In this document: piece by piece, positions 14,268 to 21,679 of the stretch
Numbering within the stretch: the first letter of the stretch is position 1
How the letters are laid out: the number at the start of each line of letters is the position of its first letter
Notes under the pieces: generated by a model
Told to the model about the DNA's origin: nothing
Database searches by the model: none
What the model saw: the letters and a program-made list of their open reading frames with translations, nothing else
Made by a program: the position numbers and the translations under genes
NCBI RefSeq assembly: GCF_014648695.1
Contig: NZ_BMRP01000021.1
Location: forward strand, 104,125 to 145,105
From: Streptomyces albospinus
GTDB taxonomy: Bacteria; Actinomycetota; Actinomycetes; Streptomycetales; Streptomycetaceae
Reading direction: 5' to 3'
DNA length: 40,981 nt

Positions 14268-15157
14268 GTACGGAAACCACGCCCGGCGGGGCCTACATCC
14301 ACAACATCGGCTACCGCCATTACGACGGGCCCCGCCTGGGCCGCGCGTATGCCCGGCGGTCGCTGTTCTCGCAGAGTCTGCGCGGCGCGTACGGCCTCGG
14401 GCGGTCCGCGAAGAGCAAGGTCCTGCCGATGCTGCTCTTCGGGGTGATGTGCCTGCCCGCCGGGATCATGGTCGCGGTCACGGTGTTCACCAAGGCCGGC
14501 AACCTGCCGATCGGCTACACCCGTTACGCCATCTACCTCCAGGCCGTCATCGGCCTCTATCTGGCGTCACAGGCCCCGCAGTCCGTCTCGCGTGATCTGC
14601 GCTTCAAGACCGTCCCGCTGTATTTCTCCCGCCCCATCGAGCGGGCCGACTACGTCATGGCGAAGTTCGCGTCGATGGCCGGTGCGCTGTTCATCCTCAC
14701 CGCCGCGCCGCTGGTGATCCTCTATGCCGGTGCGCTGCTGGCGAAGCTGGACTTCCTCGACCAGACCAAGGGGTTCGGCCAGGGGCTGGTCTCCAGTGCA
14801 CTGCTCTCGCTGCTGTTCGCCGGGATAGGGCTGGTCGTCTCGGCGCTCACCCCGCGCCGCGGATTCGGCGTCGCCGCGGTGATCGCCGTGCTCACCATCC
14901 CGTACGGCGCCGTCAGCGCAGTCCAGGGCATCGCCTCCTTCCGGGGCAGCGAAGCCGCCGTCGGCTGGCTCGGGCTGTTCTCCCCCATCACGCTCATCGA
15001 CGGTGTGCAGTCGACGTTCCTGGGCGGCAGCAGCTCGTTCCCCAACGGCCAGACGCCGTCGACCGCCGCCGGAGTCGTCTACGCCGTCGTCTCGCTGCTC
15101 GTCATCGCCGGCTGCTACGCCCTGCTGATGCGGCGCTACCGGAAGGCCGGCCTGTGA
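14264..15157 (+). CDS. ABC-2-type transporter permease (first pair)
   Basis: A 297-aa membrane protein whose N-terminal cytosolic stretch (YIHNIGYRHYDGPRLG) is characteristic of streptomycete COG1277-type permeases. About six hydrophobic segments follow, near residues 65-85, 95-115, 145-170, 180-205, 210-230 and 265-290. It also has the SRPIERADYVMAKF motif typical of ABC-2 permeases, where a short amphipathic helix contacts the ATPase. It is translationally coupled to the upstream ATPase. The next ATPase begins 157 bp later, after a 54-bp tandem repeat, so the second pair may be separately expressed or attenuated. Confidence 0.9.
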   Translation: MSTETTPGGAYIHNIGYRHYDGPRLGRAYARRSLFSQSLRGAYGLGRSAKSKVLPMLLFGVMCLPAGIMVAVTVFTKAGNLPIGYTRYAIYLQAVIGLYLASQAPQSVSRDLRFKTVPLYFSRPIERADYVMAKFASMAGALFILTAAPLVILYAGALLAKLDFLDQTKGFGQGLVSSALLSLLFAGIGLVVSALTPRRGFGVAAVIAVLTIPYGAVSAVQGIASFRGSEAAVGWLGLFSPITLIDGVQSTFLGGSSSFPNGQTPSTAAGVVYAVVSLLVIAGCYALLMRRYRKAGL

Positions 15158-15171
15158 CCTCCCACCCGTCG

Positions 15172-15279
15172 CCCACCACCACCCCGGCACGAAGCGCTTC
15201 GCGCTGCCTCTTCTTGTCGCCGTCACCCACCACCACCCCGGCACGAAGCGCTTCGCGCTGCCTGTTCTCGTCGCCGTCG
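15172..15279. repeat. two tandem 54-bp repeats with an internal palindrome
   Basis: Copies at 15172-15225 and 15226-15279 differ at only three positions. Each contains the 12-bp palindrome CGAAGCGCTTCG flanked by GGCA and TGCC, so each RNA copy can fold into a short hairpin. The array sits between the two ABC pairs, where it could attenuate or stabilise the polycistronic message. The period is a multiple of three, but no coding frame here is supported. Confidence 0.85.
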
Positions 15280-15314
15280 CCCGACCGCCACCCCTCAAGG
15301 AATGGGCTGCGCCC

Positions 15315-16226
15315 ATGAGTACTCTCCGCATCGACCATGTCTCGCGCTGGTTCGGGAATGTCGTCGCCGTCAACGACATCACGATGACCATCGCCCCCGG
15401 TGTCACCGGCCTGCTCGGCCCCAACGGCGCCGGAAAGTCCACCCTCATCAACATGATGGGCGGCTTCCTCGCCCCCTCCACCGGCACCGTCACCCTCGAC
15501 GGGACGACGATCTGGCGCAACGCCGGAAGCTACCGCCACATCGGCATCGTTCCGGAGCGGGAGGCGATGTACGACTTCCTCACCGGTCGCGAATTCGTCG
15601 TCGCCAACGCCGAGTTGCACGGCCTCGGGCGGGCCGCGGCGGCCCGGGCGCTGGCCACCGTCGAGATGGAGTACGCCCAGGACCGCAAGATCTCGACCTA
15701 CAGCAAGGGCATGCGGCAGCGCGTGAAGATGGCCTCCGCGCTGGTCCATGACCCGTCCGTGCTGCTGCTCGACGAGCCGTTCAACGGTATGGACCCGCGG
15801 CAGCGGATGCAGCTGATGGAACTGCTGCGGCGGATGGGCGACGAGGGCCGTACGGTCCTGTTCTCCTCGCACATCCTGGAAGAGGTCGAGCAACTGGCCT
15901 CGCACATCGAGGTGGTGGTGGCCGGCCGGCATGCCGCCTCCGGCGACTTCCGCAAGATCCGCCGGCTGATGACGGACCGTCCGCACCGCTATCTCGTACG
16001 GTCCGACAACGACCGGGCGCTGGCCGGGGCGCTCATAGCCGACCCCTCGACCGCCGGTATCGAGGTGGACTTCGCCGAGGGCGCGCTGCGTATCCAGGCC
16101 GTCGACTTCGGCCGGTTCACCGAACTCCTGCCGCGGGTCGCCCGCGACCACGGCATCCGCCTGTTGACGGTCTCGCCCTCCGATGAGTCGCTGGAATCCG
16201 TCTTCTCCTATCTCGTAGCGGCCTGA
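15315..16226 (+). CDS. ABC transporter ATP-binding protein (second pair)
   Basis: A 303-aa ATPase paralogous to the one at 13233. It has Walker A GPNGAGKST (about residues 36-44), signature YSKGMRQRV, Walker B LLLLDEPFNGMD and the switch His in FSSHIL. The C-terminal 80 residues form a short accessory domain ending SLESVFSYLVAA. It starts at the ATG 15315, after the 54-bp repeats; AAGGAAT lies 15-20 nt upstream. It is followed after 25 nt by its permease gene. It probably forms a heteromeric or second exporter with the first pair; four genes in the order ATPase-permease-ATPase-permease could also encode one complex. Confidence 0.93.
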   Translation: MSTLRIDHVSRWFGNVVAVNDITMTIAPGVTGLLGPNGAGKSTLINMMGGFLAPSTGTVTLDGTTIWRNAGSYRHIGIVPEREAMYDFLTGREFVVANAELHGLGRAAAARALATVEMEYAQDRKISTYSKGMRQRVKMASALVHDPSVLLLDEPFNGMDPRQRMQLMELLRRMGDEGRTVLFSSHILEEVEQLASHIEVVVAGRHAASGDFRKIRRLMTDRPHRYLVRSDNDRALAGALIADPSTAGIEVDFAEGALRIQAVDFGRFTELLPRVARDHGIRLLTVSPSDESLESVFSYLVAA

Positions 16227-16251
16227 GGCCAGAAAGGAGCCCTGAGGCAGC

Positions 16252-17028
16252 ATGTCCACGACCTCTCCTACGGCCCCGCCGGCGCCCGCCGCCGCGCCCA
16301 AGGCCGCGCTCTTCCATCCGACCGTCGCCCGGCTCACCTACCGCGCCCTGCTCGGCCGGCGGCGCGCACTGATCCTCTTCGCGCTGCCCGCCATGCTGGT
16401 GGTCATCGCGATCATCATCCGCGTGCTGACCGGCGCCGATGACACCACCGCAAGCGGCATCCTCGGCGGTTTCGCACTGGGCACGATGGTCCCGCTGATC
16501 GGGGTGATCGCGGGGACGGGCGCGATCGGGCCGGAGATCGACGACGGCTCGGTGGTCTACCTCCTGGCCAAGCCGGTGCCGCGGTCGACGATCATCTTCA
16601 CCAAGCTGCTGGTCGCAATCGGTGTGACGGCCGCCTTCTCGGCGATACCGGTCCTGGTGGCCGGCTTCGTCCTCAACGGCAACAGCCAGCAGATAGCCGT
16701 GGCGTACGCGGTGGCGGCGGCGGTCGCCTCGGTCGCCTACAGCGCCCTGTTCCTCCTCTTCGGCACGATCACCCGGCACGCCGTGGTCTTCGGCCTGGTC
16801 TACGCCCTGGTCTGGGAGGCGTTCGTGGGGAACCTCGTTCCCGGTGCGCGGACCCTCAGCGTCCAGCAGTGGGCACTCGGGGTGGGCCAGAAGATCGGCG
16901 CCGAGGGCGCCCTGAGCTCCGACGTCCATCTGCCACTCGCCATCTGCCTGCTGGTCGGCGTCACCGCCACGGCGACGTGGTACGCGGGACGGCGGCTGAA
17001 GGCGCTCACGCTGGCGGGCGAGGAGTAG
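16252..17028 (+). CDS. ABC-2-type transporter permease (second pair)
   Basis: A 258-aa membrane protein with a Pro/Ala-rich cytosolic N-terminus (1-20) and about six hydrophobic helices, near residues 35-55, 65-90, 115-140, 150-170, 175-195 and 225-245. The motif ...GPEIDDGSVVYLLAKPVPRSTIIFTKL in the first third is diagnostic of ABC-2 permeases. AAAGGAG precedes the ATG by about 13 nt. It is the last gene of the four-gene unit; simple GACGAG-type repeats and a hairpin at 17246-17273 follow. The substrate is unknown. Confidence 0.9.
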   Translation: MSTTSPTAPPAPAAAPKAALFHPTVARLTYRALLGRRRALILFALPAMLVVIAIIIRVLTGADDTTASGILGGFALGTMVPLIGVIAGTGAIGPEIDDGSVVYLLAKPVPRSTIIFTKLLVAIGVTAAFSAIPVLVAGFVLNGNSQQIAVAYAVAAAVASVAYSALFLLFGTITRHAVVFGLVYALVWEAFVGNLVPGARTLSVQQWALGVGQKIGAEGALSSDVHLPLAICLLVGVTATATWYAGRRLKALTLAGEE

Positions 17029-17090
17029 ACGAGGAGTAGACGAGCAGCGGACGAGAAGGGGAGCAGACGAGGAGCAGACGAGGAGTGGCG
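17019..17090. repeat. imperfect GACGAGGAGCA-type tandem repeats
   Basis: About six degenerate 11-14-nt units of the form AGACGAGGAGYA begin in the last codons of the permease and continue downstream. This looks like slippage expansion of the gene's 3' end, including the Glu-Glu codons before the stop. The rest of 17029-17378 holds no supported gene. Confidence 0.7.
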
Positions 17091-17245
17091 GGGAGTGGGA
17101 AGCAGGGGGAGGCGGCGGGGAGCCGGAGTGGTCGGGGCGGTGGTGGAGCGGTGGCCGGTGAAGTGTCGGTGGCGTGCCGGTAGTTGGTGCGCAGCCACCC
17201 CCGGTGCCGCCTCCGCGCCGGTATCGCCTCCGGCGCTGGTCCGTC

Positions 17246-17273
17246 CGCCGGGGTTGGTCCATCGGCCCCGGCG
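17246..17273. terminator. hairpin between the ABC operon and the MltG-like gene
   Basis: CGCCGGGG (17246-17253) and CCCCGGCG (17266-17273) form a perfect 8-bp stem with a 12-nt loop in the convergent intergenic region. It could terminate transcription from either side. Confidence 0.4.
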
Positions 17274-17378
17274 CCGGTCTGTCGGCCGTCGTTCCTCTGC
17301 TGCTCGGTCGCTCTGCCGTCGGGGCTGCCCTGTGGTGTGGGTCGGCGTGAGCGGTGGTTTCGTCCGGGTGTGGGCGGG

Positions 17379-18191
17379 CTAGCCGGCGTTCGCGGTGGTG
17401 TTCTTCTGCCGGTTGTCGAACTCCCGGACGTTTCGTAGGTGTTCCTGGTAGTTGGCGGTGAAGCGGGTGTCGCCCGGTTTCACGGTGACGAAGTAGAGCC
17501 AGTCGCCCGCCGGCGGGGCGCTTGCCGCCTTCAGCGCGTCGGCACCCGGATTGTCGATCGGGGTGGGCGGCAGGCCCTCGTTCCGGTACGTGTTGTACGG
17601 GCTCTCGGTCCGGGTGTCGGAATGACTGGTGTGGAGCGTGCTGCGGCCCAGCGCGTAGTTGATGGTCGAGTCCATCTGAAGCGGCATGTGCTTGGCGAGG
17701 CGATTCTCTATCACCCGGGCGACCTTGCCCATATCGGCCGGGCTGTCGGCCTCGGCCTGCACGATGCTGGCGATCACGACGGTGCGGTAGGCGGTGACGC
17801 CGTCGTCGGCGAGCCGCTGGTTGGCCGTCTTGACCATGTACGTGAGCAGCGACGTCGGGGTGGTGTCCGAGAGGATCGGATACGTCGCCGGGAAGAGATA
17901 GCCCTCCGCATTGCCCTTCGCCGCGGCGGGCAGCGGGAGGTGCGCGGTCTCGGCGGTCTTCGCGGTGGTGCCGTCGGGCAGGTGCAGGGCCCGGTCGGCG
18001 GCGGCGTAGACCTGTGAGGCCCGCTGCCCTTCCGGGACCGTCAACTCCCCTTGCTGCCGCTCGCGCAGCAGCCGCGGCACGATCAGTACGGCGAGGATGG
18101 CCACGACACACAGAACAGCGACGAGAAGGAGCCAGCCGGTGCGGGAGAGCCGCGGGCCGGGCCGGCGAACGGTGTGCTGACCATCGCTCAT
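17379..18191 (-). CDS. MltG/YceG-like endolytic transglycosylase, short paralogue
   Basis: A 270-aa membrane-anchored protein. One transmembrane helix (about residues 18-39) would place the rest outside the cell. The YceG/MltG region shows YLFPATYPI, ASIVQAEAD with catalytic Glu147, MPLQMDSTINYALG and the family signature SPYNTYRNEGLPPTPIDNPG. MltG cleaves nascent glycan strands and sets their length. This copy is shorter than the usual 340-600 aa, lacks the LysM-like segment, and sits alone rather than beside aroE/ruvX, so it is probably a secondary paralogue. A -10 box, TACCGT, ends 6 nt before the ATG at 18191. Confidence 0.85.
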   Translation of the reverse strand: MSDGQHTVRRPGPRLSRTGWLLLVAVLCVVAILAVLIVPRLLRERQQGELTVPEGQRASQVYAAADRALHLPDGTTAKTAETAHLPLPAAAKGNAEGYLFPATYPILSDTTPTSLLTYMVKTANQRLADDGVTAYRTVVIASIVQAEADSPADMGKVARVIENRLAKHMPLQMDSTINYALGRSTLHTSHSDTRTESPYNTYRNEGLPPTPIDNPGADALKAASAPPAGDWLYFVTVKPGDTRFTANYQEHLRNVREFDNRQKNTTANAG

Positions 18192-18197
18192 GAGGGC

Positions 18198-18203
18198 ACG
18201 GTA
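18198..18203 (-). promoter_or_regulatory. -10 box of a probably leaderless mltG-like transcript
   Basis: On the minus strand TACCGT is followed by GCCCTC and then the ATG at 18191, that is TAnnnT-N6-ATG. No Shine-Dalgarno sequence lies between them. Confidence 0.45.
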
Positions 18204-18313
18204 GGACAGACGACGGGGGTGTGGGGCGTTCTGGGCGTGCGGGAGCGCAGGTGGGGGTGGGGGACTCCGGGGGACTCCGTTTTTCCCGTAGCGCCGCCGG
18301 GTGCACTCCACTT

Positions 18314-18353
18314 GGTGGTGGGGTGGGGTGGGGTGGGGTGGGGTGGGATGGGG
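18314..18353 (+). repeat. GGGGT pentanucleotide tract (G-quadruplex-prone)
   Basis: Six or more runs of three or four G separated by single T or A residues on the plus strand. This is a strong candidate for an intramolecular G-quadruplex. It lies in the 546-bp stretch 18192-18737, which has no supported gene. The minus-strand transcript of the MFS gene would carry the C-rich complement in its 3' region. Confidence 0.75.
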
Positions 18354-18737
18354 CTGCTGGTCGTGGGTGGTGGCGGATGGTGGCGGGTTACCCAGTCCCG
18401 GGCCTTCCCATAACCGAGGCTCGGCCACGGGCCCCGGAATCCCTCACCCCCACGGCCAGTGGGCTGTATGCCGAGGGGCGGCCGGGGCGAGGGCGCGGAC
18501 GCGGGCGTTGGCGCATGTATGGGTTGGGTCTGCGGGAGCGCGACGGGCTGAGCTCCTGGGGCCGTTGGATGTGGAGCCCCTGCGGGATCGCGGGATGGCG
18601 GGACAGCGGGATCGTATCCGTATCCGTATCCGTGTCGGTGTGTGGGCTCTTCGGGAGCAATTGGGGCCGGTTGCCTGGTGGTTCGGTGCCGAACTCTTGG
18701 CGCTGTCCGTAACGCGGCGTCTTCTCCGCGGTGTTCG

Positions 18738-20222
18738 CTAAGCGCTCTCTCCGATGCGGCGGTCGCGGCCTGCGCCCAGGCCCAGGAGGGACAGGCCCGC
18801 GCAGACGGCGAGCAGGAGGAGGAGCGGAACGGTCCAGCCGGAGGTGGCCTGATGGACGGCGCCCAGGGCCAAGGGGCCGGCGGCGGCGAGGAGGTAGCCA
18901 CCGGTCTGGGACATGCCGGAGAGGCGGGCGGCGGTGTGGGCGTCGCCGGAGCGGAGGACCATCATGGTCAGGGCCAGGCCGAGGGCGCCGCCCTGGCCGA
19001 TGCCGAGGACCGCCGCCCACAGCCAGGCGCCGGCCACCGGGGCTACCAGCAACCCCATGACGCCGCAGGCCATGAGGGTGGAGACGGCCACGCCCAGCAG
19101 CCGTTGGCGCCGCATCCGGCCCGCGAGCATCGGCACCACGAAAGAACCGGCCATCTGCACCAGCGTGCTGAAGGCGAAGACCAGGCCCGCCTCGCTCTTG
19201 CCCATGCCGTGGTCGGTGAAGATCGTCGGCATCCAGGCGATGATCACGTAGGCGATCAGTGACTGCGAGCCCATGAAGAGCGTGACCTGCCAGGCGAGCG
19301 GGGAACGGCTCAGTTTCGGGCCGGTTGCGGTGCCGCGGGCGGGAGTTGCCGCGGCTTCGCCGTGGTGCTCCCCCATAGCCTCAAGGGCATGGGAGGTGCC
19401 CCCATCGCGGCGGGTGATGAGGGCCTGGGGGATCCAGACGAGTCCGGCGACGGCGGCGAGCAGCGCCCAGGAGACGAGGGAGCCCTGCCAGCTGCCGAGG
19501 GAGTTCTCCAACGGGACGGCGGAGGCGGCGGAGAGGGTTGCGCCCATGATCATCGCGGTGGAGTAGAGCGCGGTCATGCCGGCCGCGCGGTCCGGGAAGT
19601 CCCGCTTGATCAGGCCCGGCATCAGCACGTTGAGCAGGGCGATGGACGCGCCCACCACCGCACAGCCCGCGAAGAGCGCGGCCACCGGCGGGGCGATCCG
19701 CAGCACGATGCCGCCGCACAGGGCCACCAGCGCGCCGCACAGCACTGCCTCGGTGCCCCAACGGCGCGCCAGTTTCGGGGCGATGATCGAACCGAGGCCC
19801 ATGAAGATCAGCGGGATGGTGGTCACCAGGCTGCTGGTGGTAGCGGCCAGGTGGAAGTGGTGGGCTATTTCGCCGACCAGGGGAGAGACACCGGCGAGGG
19901 CGGCGCGCATGTTCACCGCGGCGAGGACGATGCCGGTCAGCAGGAGGGCGGGGTGTGTGCGCAGCCGGCGGCGGGCGGCGGCGACCCGCGGTGTCGCGAC
20001 CAGATCTTCTTCGGCGTCGACCGGGTCGATTGCGTCGATCGCATGGATTGCGTCGGGCGCATGGATTGTGTCGGGCGCATGGATTGTGTCGGTCACCTCG
20101 CTCGCGTAGTTCGGGTCGATCGGGTCGGTCGGGTGCGCCGGGGCGGTGGGAACCGTCGGGGGAGCGGTGGCGGGGGTGGCCGAGGAGGTGTCCACGGGGG
20201 CTTCGGACCTGGGCCCAGACAT
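18738..20222 (-). CDS. MFS transporter, CynX/NimT-like
   Basis: A 494-aa transporter with 12 hydrophobic segments starting at about residue 92 (HPALLLTGIVLAAVNMRAALAGVSPLVGEI), a start typical of the CynX/NimT (cyanate/nitroimidazole) group of the major facilitator superfamily. A hydrophilic loop rich in Gly and Thr after TM6 (about residues 275-305) is the central linker. The first 85 residues are unusual: Pro/Ala/Thr-rich and containing a hexapeptide repeat (TIHAPD-like) encoded by 18-bp DNA repeats; they are probably dispensable. A later start near residue 75 cannot be excluded. The GntR/FCD regulator encoded 123 bp upstream on the same strand probably controls it. The substrate is unknown. 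Confidence 0.9.
   Translation of the reverse strand: MSGPRSEAPVDTSSATPATAPPTVPTAPAHPTDPIDPNYASEVTDTIHAPDTIHAPDAIHAIDAIDPVDAEEDLVATPRVAAARRRLRTHPALLLTGIVLAAVNMRAALAGVSPLVGEIAHHFHLAATTSSLVTTIPLIFMGLGSIIAPKLARRWGTEAVLCGALVALCGGIVLRIAPPVAALFAGCAVVGASIALLNVLMPGLIKRDFPDRAAGMTALYSTAMIMGATLSAASAVPLENSLGSWQGSLVSWALLAAVAGLVWIPQALITRRDGGTSHALEAMGEHHGEAAATPARGTATGPKLSRSPLAWQVTLFMGSQSLIAYVIIAWMPTIFTDHGMGKSEAGLVFAFSTLVQMAGSFVVPMLAGRMRRQRLLGVAVSTLMACGVMGLLVAPVAGAWLWAAVLGIGQGGALGLALTMMVLRSGDAHTAARLSGMSQTGGYLLAAAGPLALGAVHQATSGWTVPLLLLLAVCAGLSLLGLGAGRDRRIGESA
20041..20094. repeat. three 18-bp in-frame repeats in the MFS N-terminus
   Basis: Three near-identical 18-bp units, GCATGGATTGYGTCGGKC, in tandem with a degenerate flank at 20028-20040. 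They encode the hexapeptide repeat in the disordered N-terminal tail of the MFS transporter, so copy-number change would keep the reading frame. Confidence 0.85.
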
Positions 20223-20250
20223 GCGTGCGTACCAGCCAATCGTGCGGAGG

Positions 20251-20300
20251 GTGAAAGCGAAGGTGAAGGCGAAAGCGAAAGCGAAGGTGAAGGCGAAGGT
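20251..20300. repeat. GCGAAR/GTGAAR hexanucleotide repeats
   Basis: About eight hexamers of the type GYGAAR lie between the GntR regulator and the MFS gene. They sit in the position of the MFS leader (minus strand TTCGCC/TTTCGC), 29-78 bp upstream of its start, and may affect its translation or promoter spacing. Confidence 0.75.
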
Positions 20301-20345
20301 GGGGGAGCGGGCCTGGTGGGTGGCCCGCGGCGCTGCGGTGGTGCC

Positions 20346-21068
20346 CTAGTGGGTGGGATCGGTGGCGGCCAGGAGGGCTTCCACGGCCCGTTTGGGCTTC
20401 TCCAGGAGTTCGCGGGTGGCGCGTTCCGCGGCATCGGGGTCGCCGTGGGCGATCGCGTCCAGGACGGCGCGGTGGTCACCGTGCAGGATCCTCGGCATCG
20501 CCTGGTCGTCGAGGGCGGTGACCAGGGCCTCGCGGACCGAGCTGCTGAACCACGCGTACGTCGCCGTCAGCGCGGTGTTGTGGGCGGCCTCGACGACAGC
20601 CCGGTGGAAGGCGACGTCGTGATCGGCGTAGAGCTCCAGACTGCCGGAGCGGGGGTGCCCGTCGGCGCCCTCCAGTTCGGCCTGGGCGTCCAGGGCGGCC
20701 CGCATCCGCTCCAGGTCGGCGGGCTCGTGCCGTAGTGCGGCCAGGCGGGCGGCCTCGGCTTCCAGGGCGATGCGCAGTTCGAGTACGTCGCGGATGCCGG
20801 CCCGCTGGACGCCGCGCATGATCTCGGCGGGATCCGCGGTGGAGACGACGAAGGTGCCCTCGCCCTGACGGGAGCGCAGCATGCCGGCGTGAACGAGGAC
20901 CCGGATGGCCTCGCGGACGGTGTTGCGGCCGACCTGGAGCTGTTCGGCGAGGGCGTGCTCGGTGGGGATGCGGGTCCCCACCGTCCATTCCCCGGCGGCC
21001 AGTTGGGAGCGCAGGGCTTCGACGACGGTGTCGACGAGGGACTGCCGTCCGGCTGCCTGGAGTGCCAT
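20346..21068 (-). CDS. FadR-subfamily GntR transcriptional regulator
   Basis: A 240-aa DNA-binding protein. The GntR winged helix spans about residues 10-75 (LRSQLAAGEWTVGTRIPTEHALAEQL, then VGRNTVREAIRVLVHAGMLRSRQGEGTFV). The all-helical FCD effector domain follows from about 90 to 230, with the metal-binding pattern DHDVAFHRAVVEAAHN and HRAVLDAIAHGD. It lies upstream of the MFS gene on the same strand (123 bp apart), so it likely represses the transporter, and possibly itself, until a carboxylate-type ligand binds. The ATG at 21068 is preceded by AGGAAGCAGGA. The 581 bp upstream hold repeats and a terminator but no gene. Confidence 0.92.
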   Translation of the reverse strand: MALQAAGRQSLVDTVVEALRSQLAAGEWTVGTRIPTEHALAEQLQVGRNTVREAIRVLVHAGMLRSRQGEGTFVVSTADPAEIMRGVQRAGIRDVLELRIALEAEAARLAALRHEPADLERMRAALDAQAELEGADGHPRSGSLELYADHDVAFHRAVVEAAHNTALTATYAWFSSSVREALVTALDDQAMPRILHGDHRAVLDAIAHGDPDAAERATRELLEKPKRAVEALLAATDPTH

Positions 21069-21235
21069 GCCGCTGTCCTGCTTCCTGCCGTGCCGTCGGC
21101 GTGGCGTTGTTACGTCGTGGTCGCTCGCCGCCGTAGTCGTTCGTCGGCGCGGCGCGGCGCGGCGCCGTCGTGTCGACGACGCGACGCACTTGTCGTGGGC
21201 GTGGGCTCGGTTGTCGCCCGGGCCGGTTGCCCAGT

Positions 21236-21251
21236 CATCCTACAACTGATG
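21236..21251. promoter_or_regulatory. candidate GntR operator
   Basis: CATC-N8-GATG, containing TACAACT (minus strand AGTTGTA), lies 168 bp upstream of the GntR start. The short arms and distance make this a weak call. Confidence 0.2.
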
Positions 21252-21476
21252 GTTTCAGTGTACATGGATGCCTGTGCATGGGTGCATGCAGATGGACGCC
21301 TGTGCGTGGATGGCTGAGTGTGGATGCCTGCGTGGGGGCGCGCGTACGCCGACGCCCCCACGGCCGACGCCCCCACTGGAGCCAGAGGGGGCGGACGGAA
21401 CGCGGAGCAGAGGAAGAGCGACCGGGACCGGGACCGAGGCCGGAAGAGGGGGCGGGGGCGGGGGCGGGGGAGGGAC

Positions 21477-21517
21477 AGGGGGAGGAGGGGGATGGTGAGG
21501 ATCCCCCTCCTCCCCCT
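21477..21517. terminator. strong hairpin downstream of lysA
   Basis: Arms of 17 nt, AGGGGGAGGAGGGGGAT (21477-21493) and its exact reverse complement (21501-21517), enclose a 7-nt loop. It is the longest perfect hairpin I found in the window. It lies about 130 bp beyond the lysA stop on the minus strand and before the GntR gene, where it would separate the two transcripts. The G-rich stretch 21450-21480 next to it could also form a quadruplex. Confidence 0.75.
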
Positions 21518-21525
21518 CTCCCGGT

Positions 21526-21679
21526 CCTGAAGCCCGACTCCCGGTCTGGAAGCCCGACTCCCGCTCCTGGAGACCGATGTCGCGCTGCTGGAGCCCGACT
21601 CCCGCTCGTGGAGACCGATGTCGCGCTGCTGGAGCCCGGCTTACGTCCCTCAGAGGCCGATGTCGCGTTCCTGGATGTC
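21526..21679. repeat. seven tandem ~21-nt repeats spanning the 3' end of lysA
   Basis: Alternating 21-nt units of the types CTGGAGCCCGACTCCCGCT and CTGGAGACCGATGTCGCGCTG run from non-coding DNA into the last codons of lysA (IQERDIGL-stop). On the minus strand they would encode a heptad of the type LQ(Q/E)R(D/E)(I/S)G. A one-base-shorter unit (21590-21630) and the stop codon break the frame. Confidence 0.85.

Noticed and set aside
15172..15279. CRISPR-like repeat
   Set aside because: The two 54-bp copies are directly adjacent without spacers, and no cas genes are present.
17477..17490. Second parS site inside the mltG-like gene
   Set aside because: GTTTCAC is followed by GGTGACG rather than GTGAAAC, so only half of the palindrome is present.
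18192..18737. A small gene in the gap between the mltG-like and MFS genes
   Set aside because: All frames are Gly/Arg/Trp-rich low-complexity sequences derived from G-tracts, and no ribosome-binding site with a plausible protein was found.
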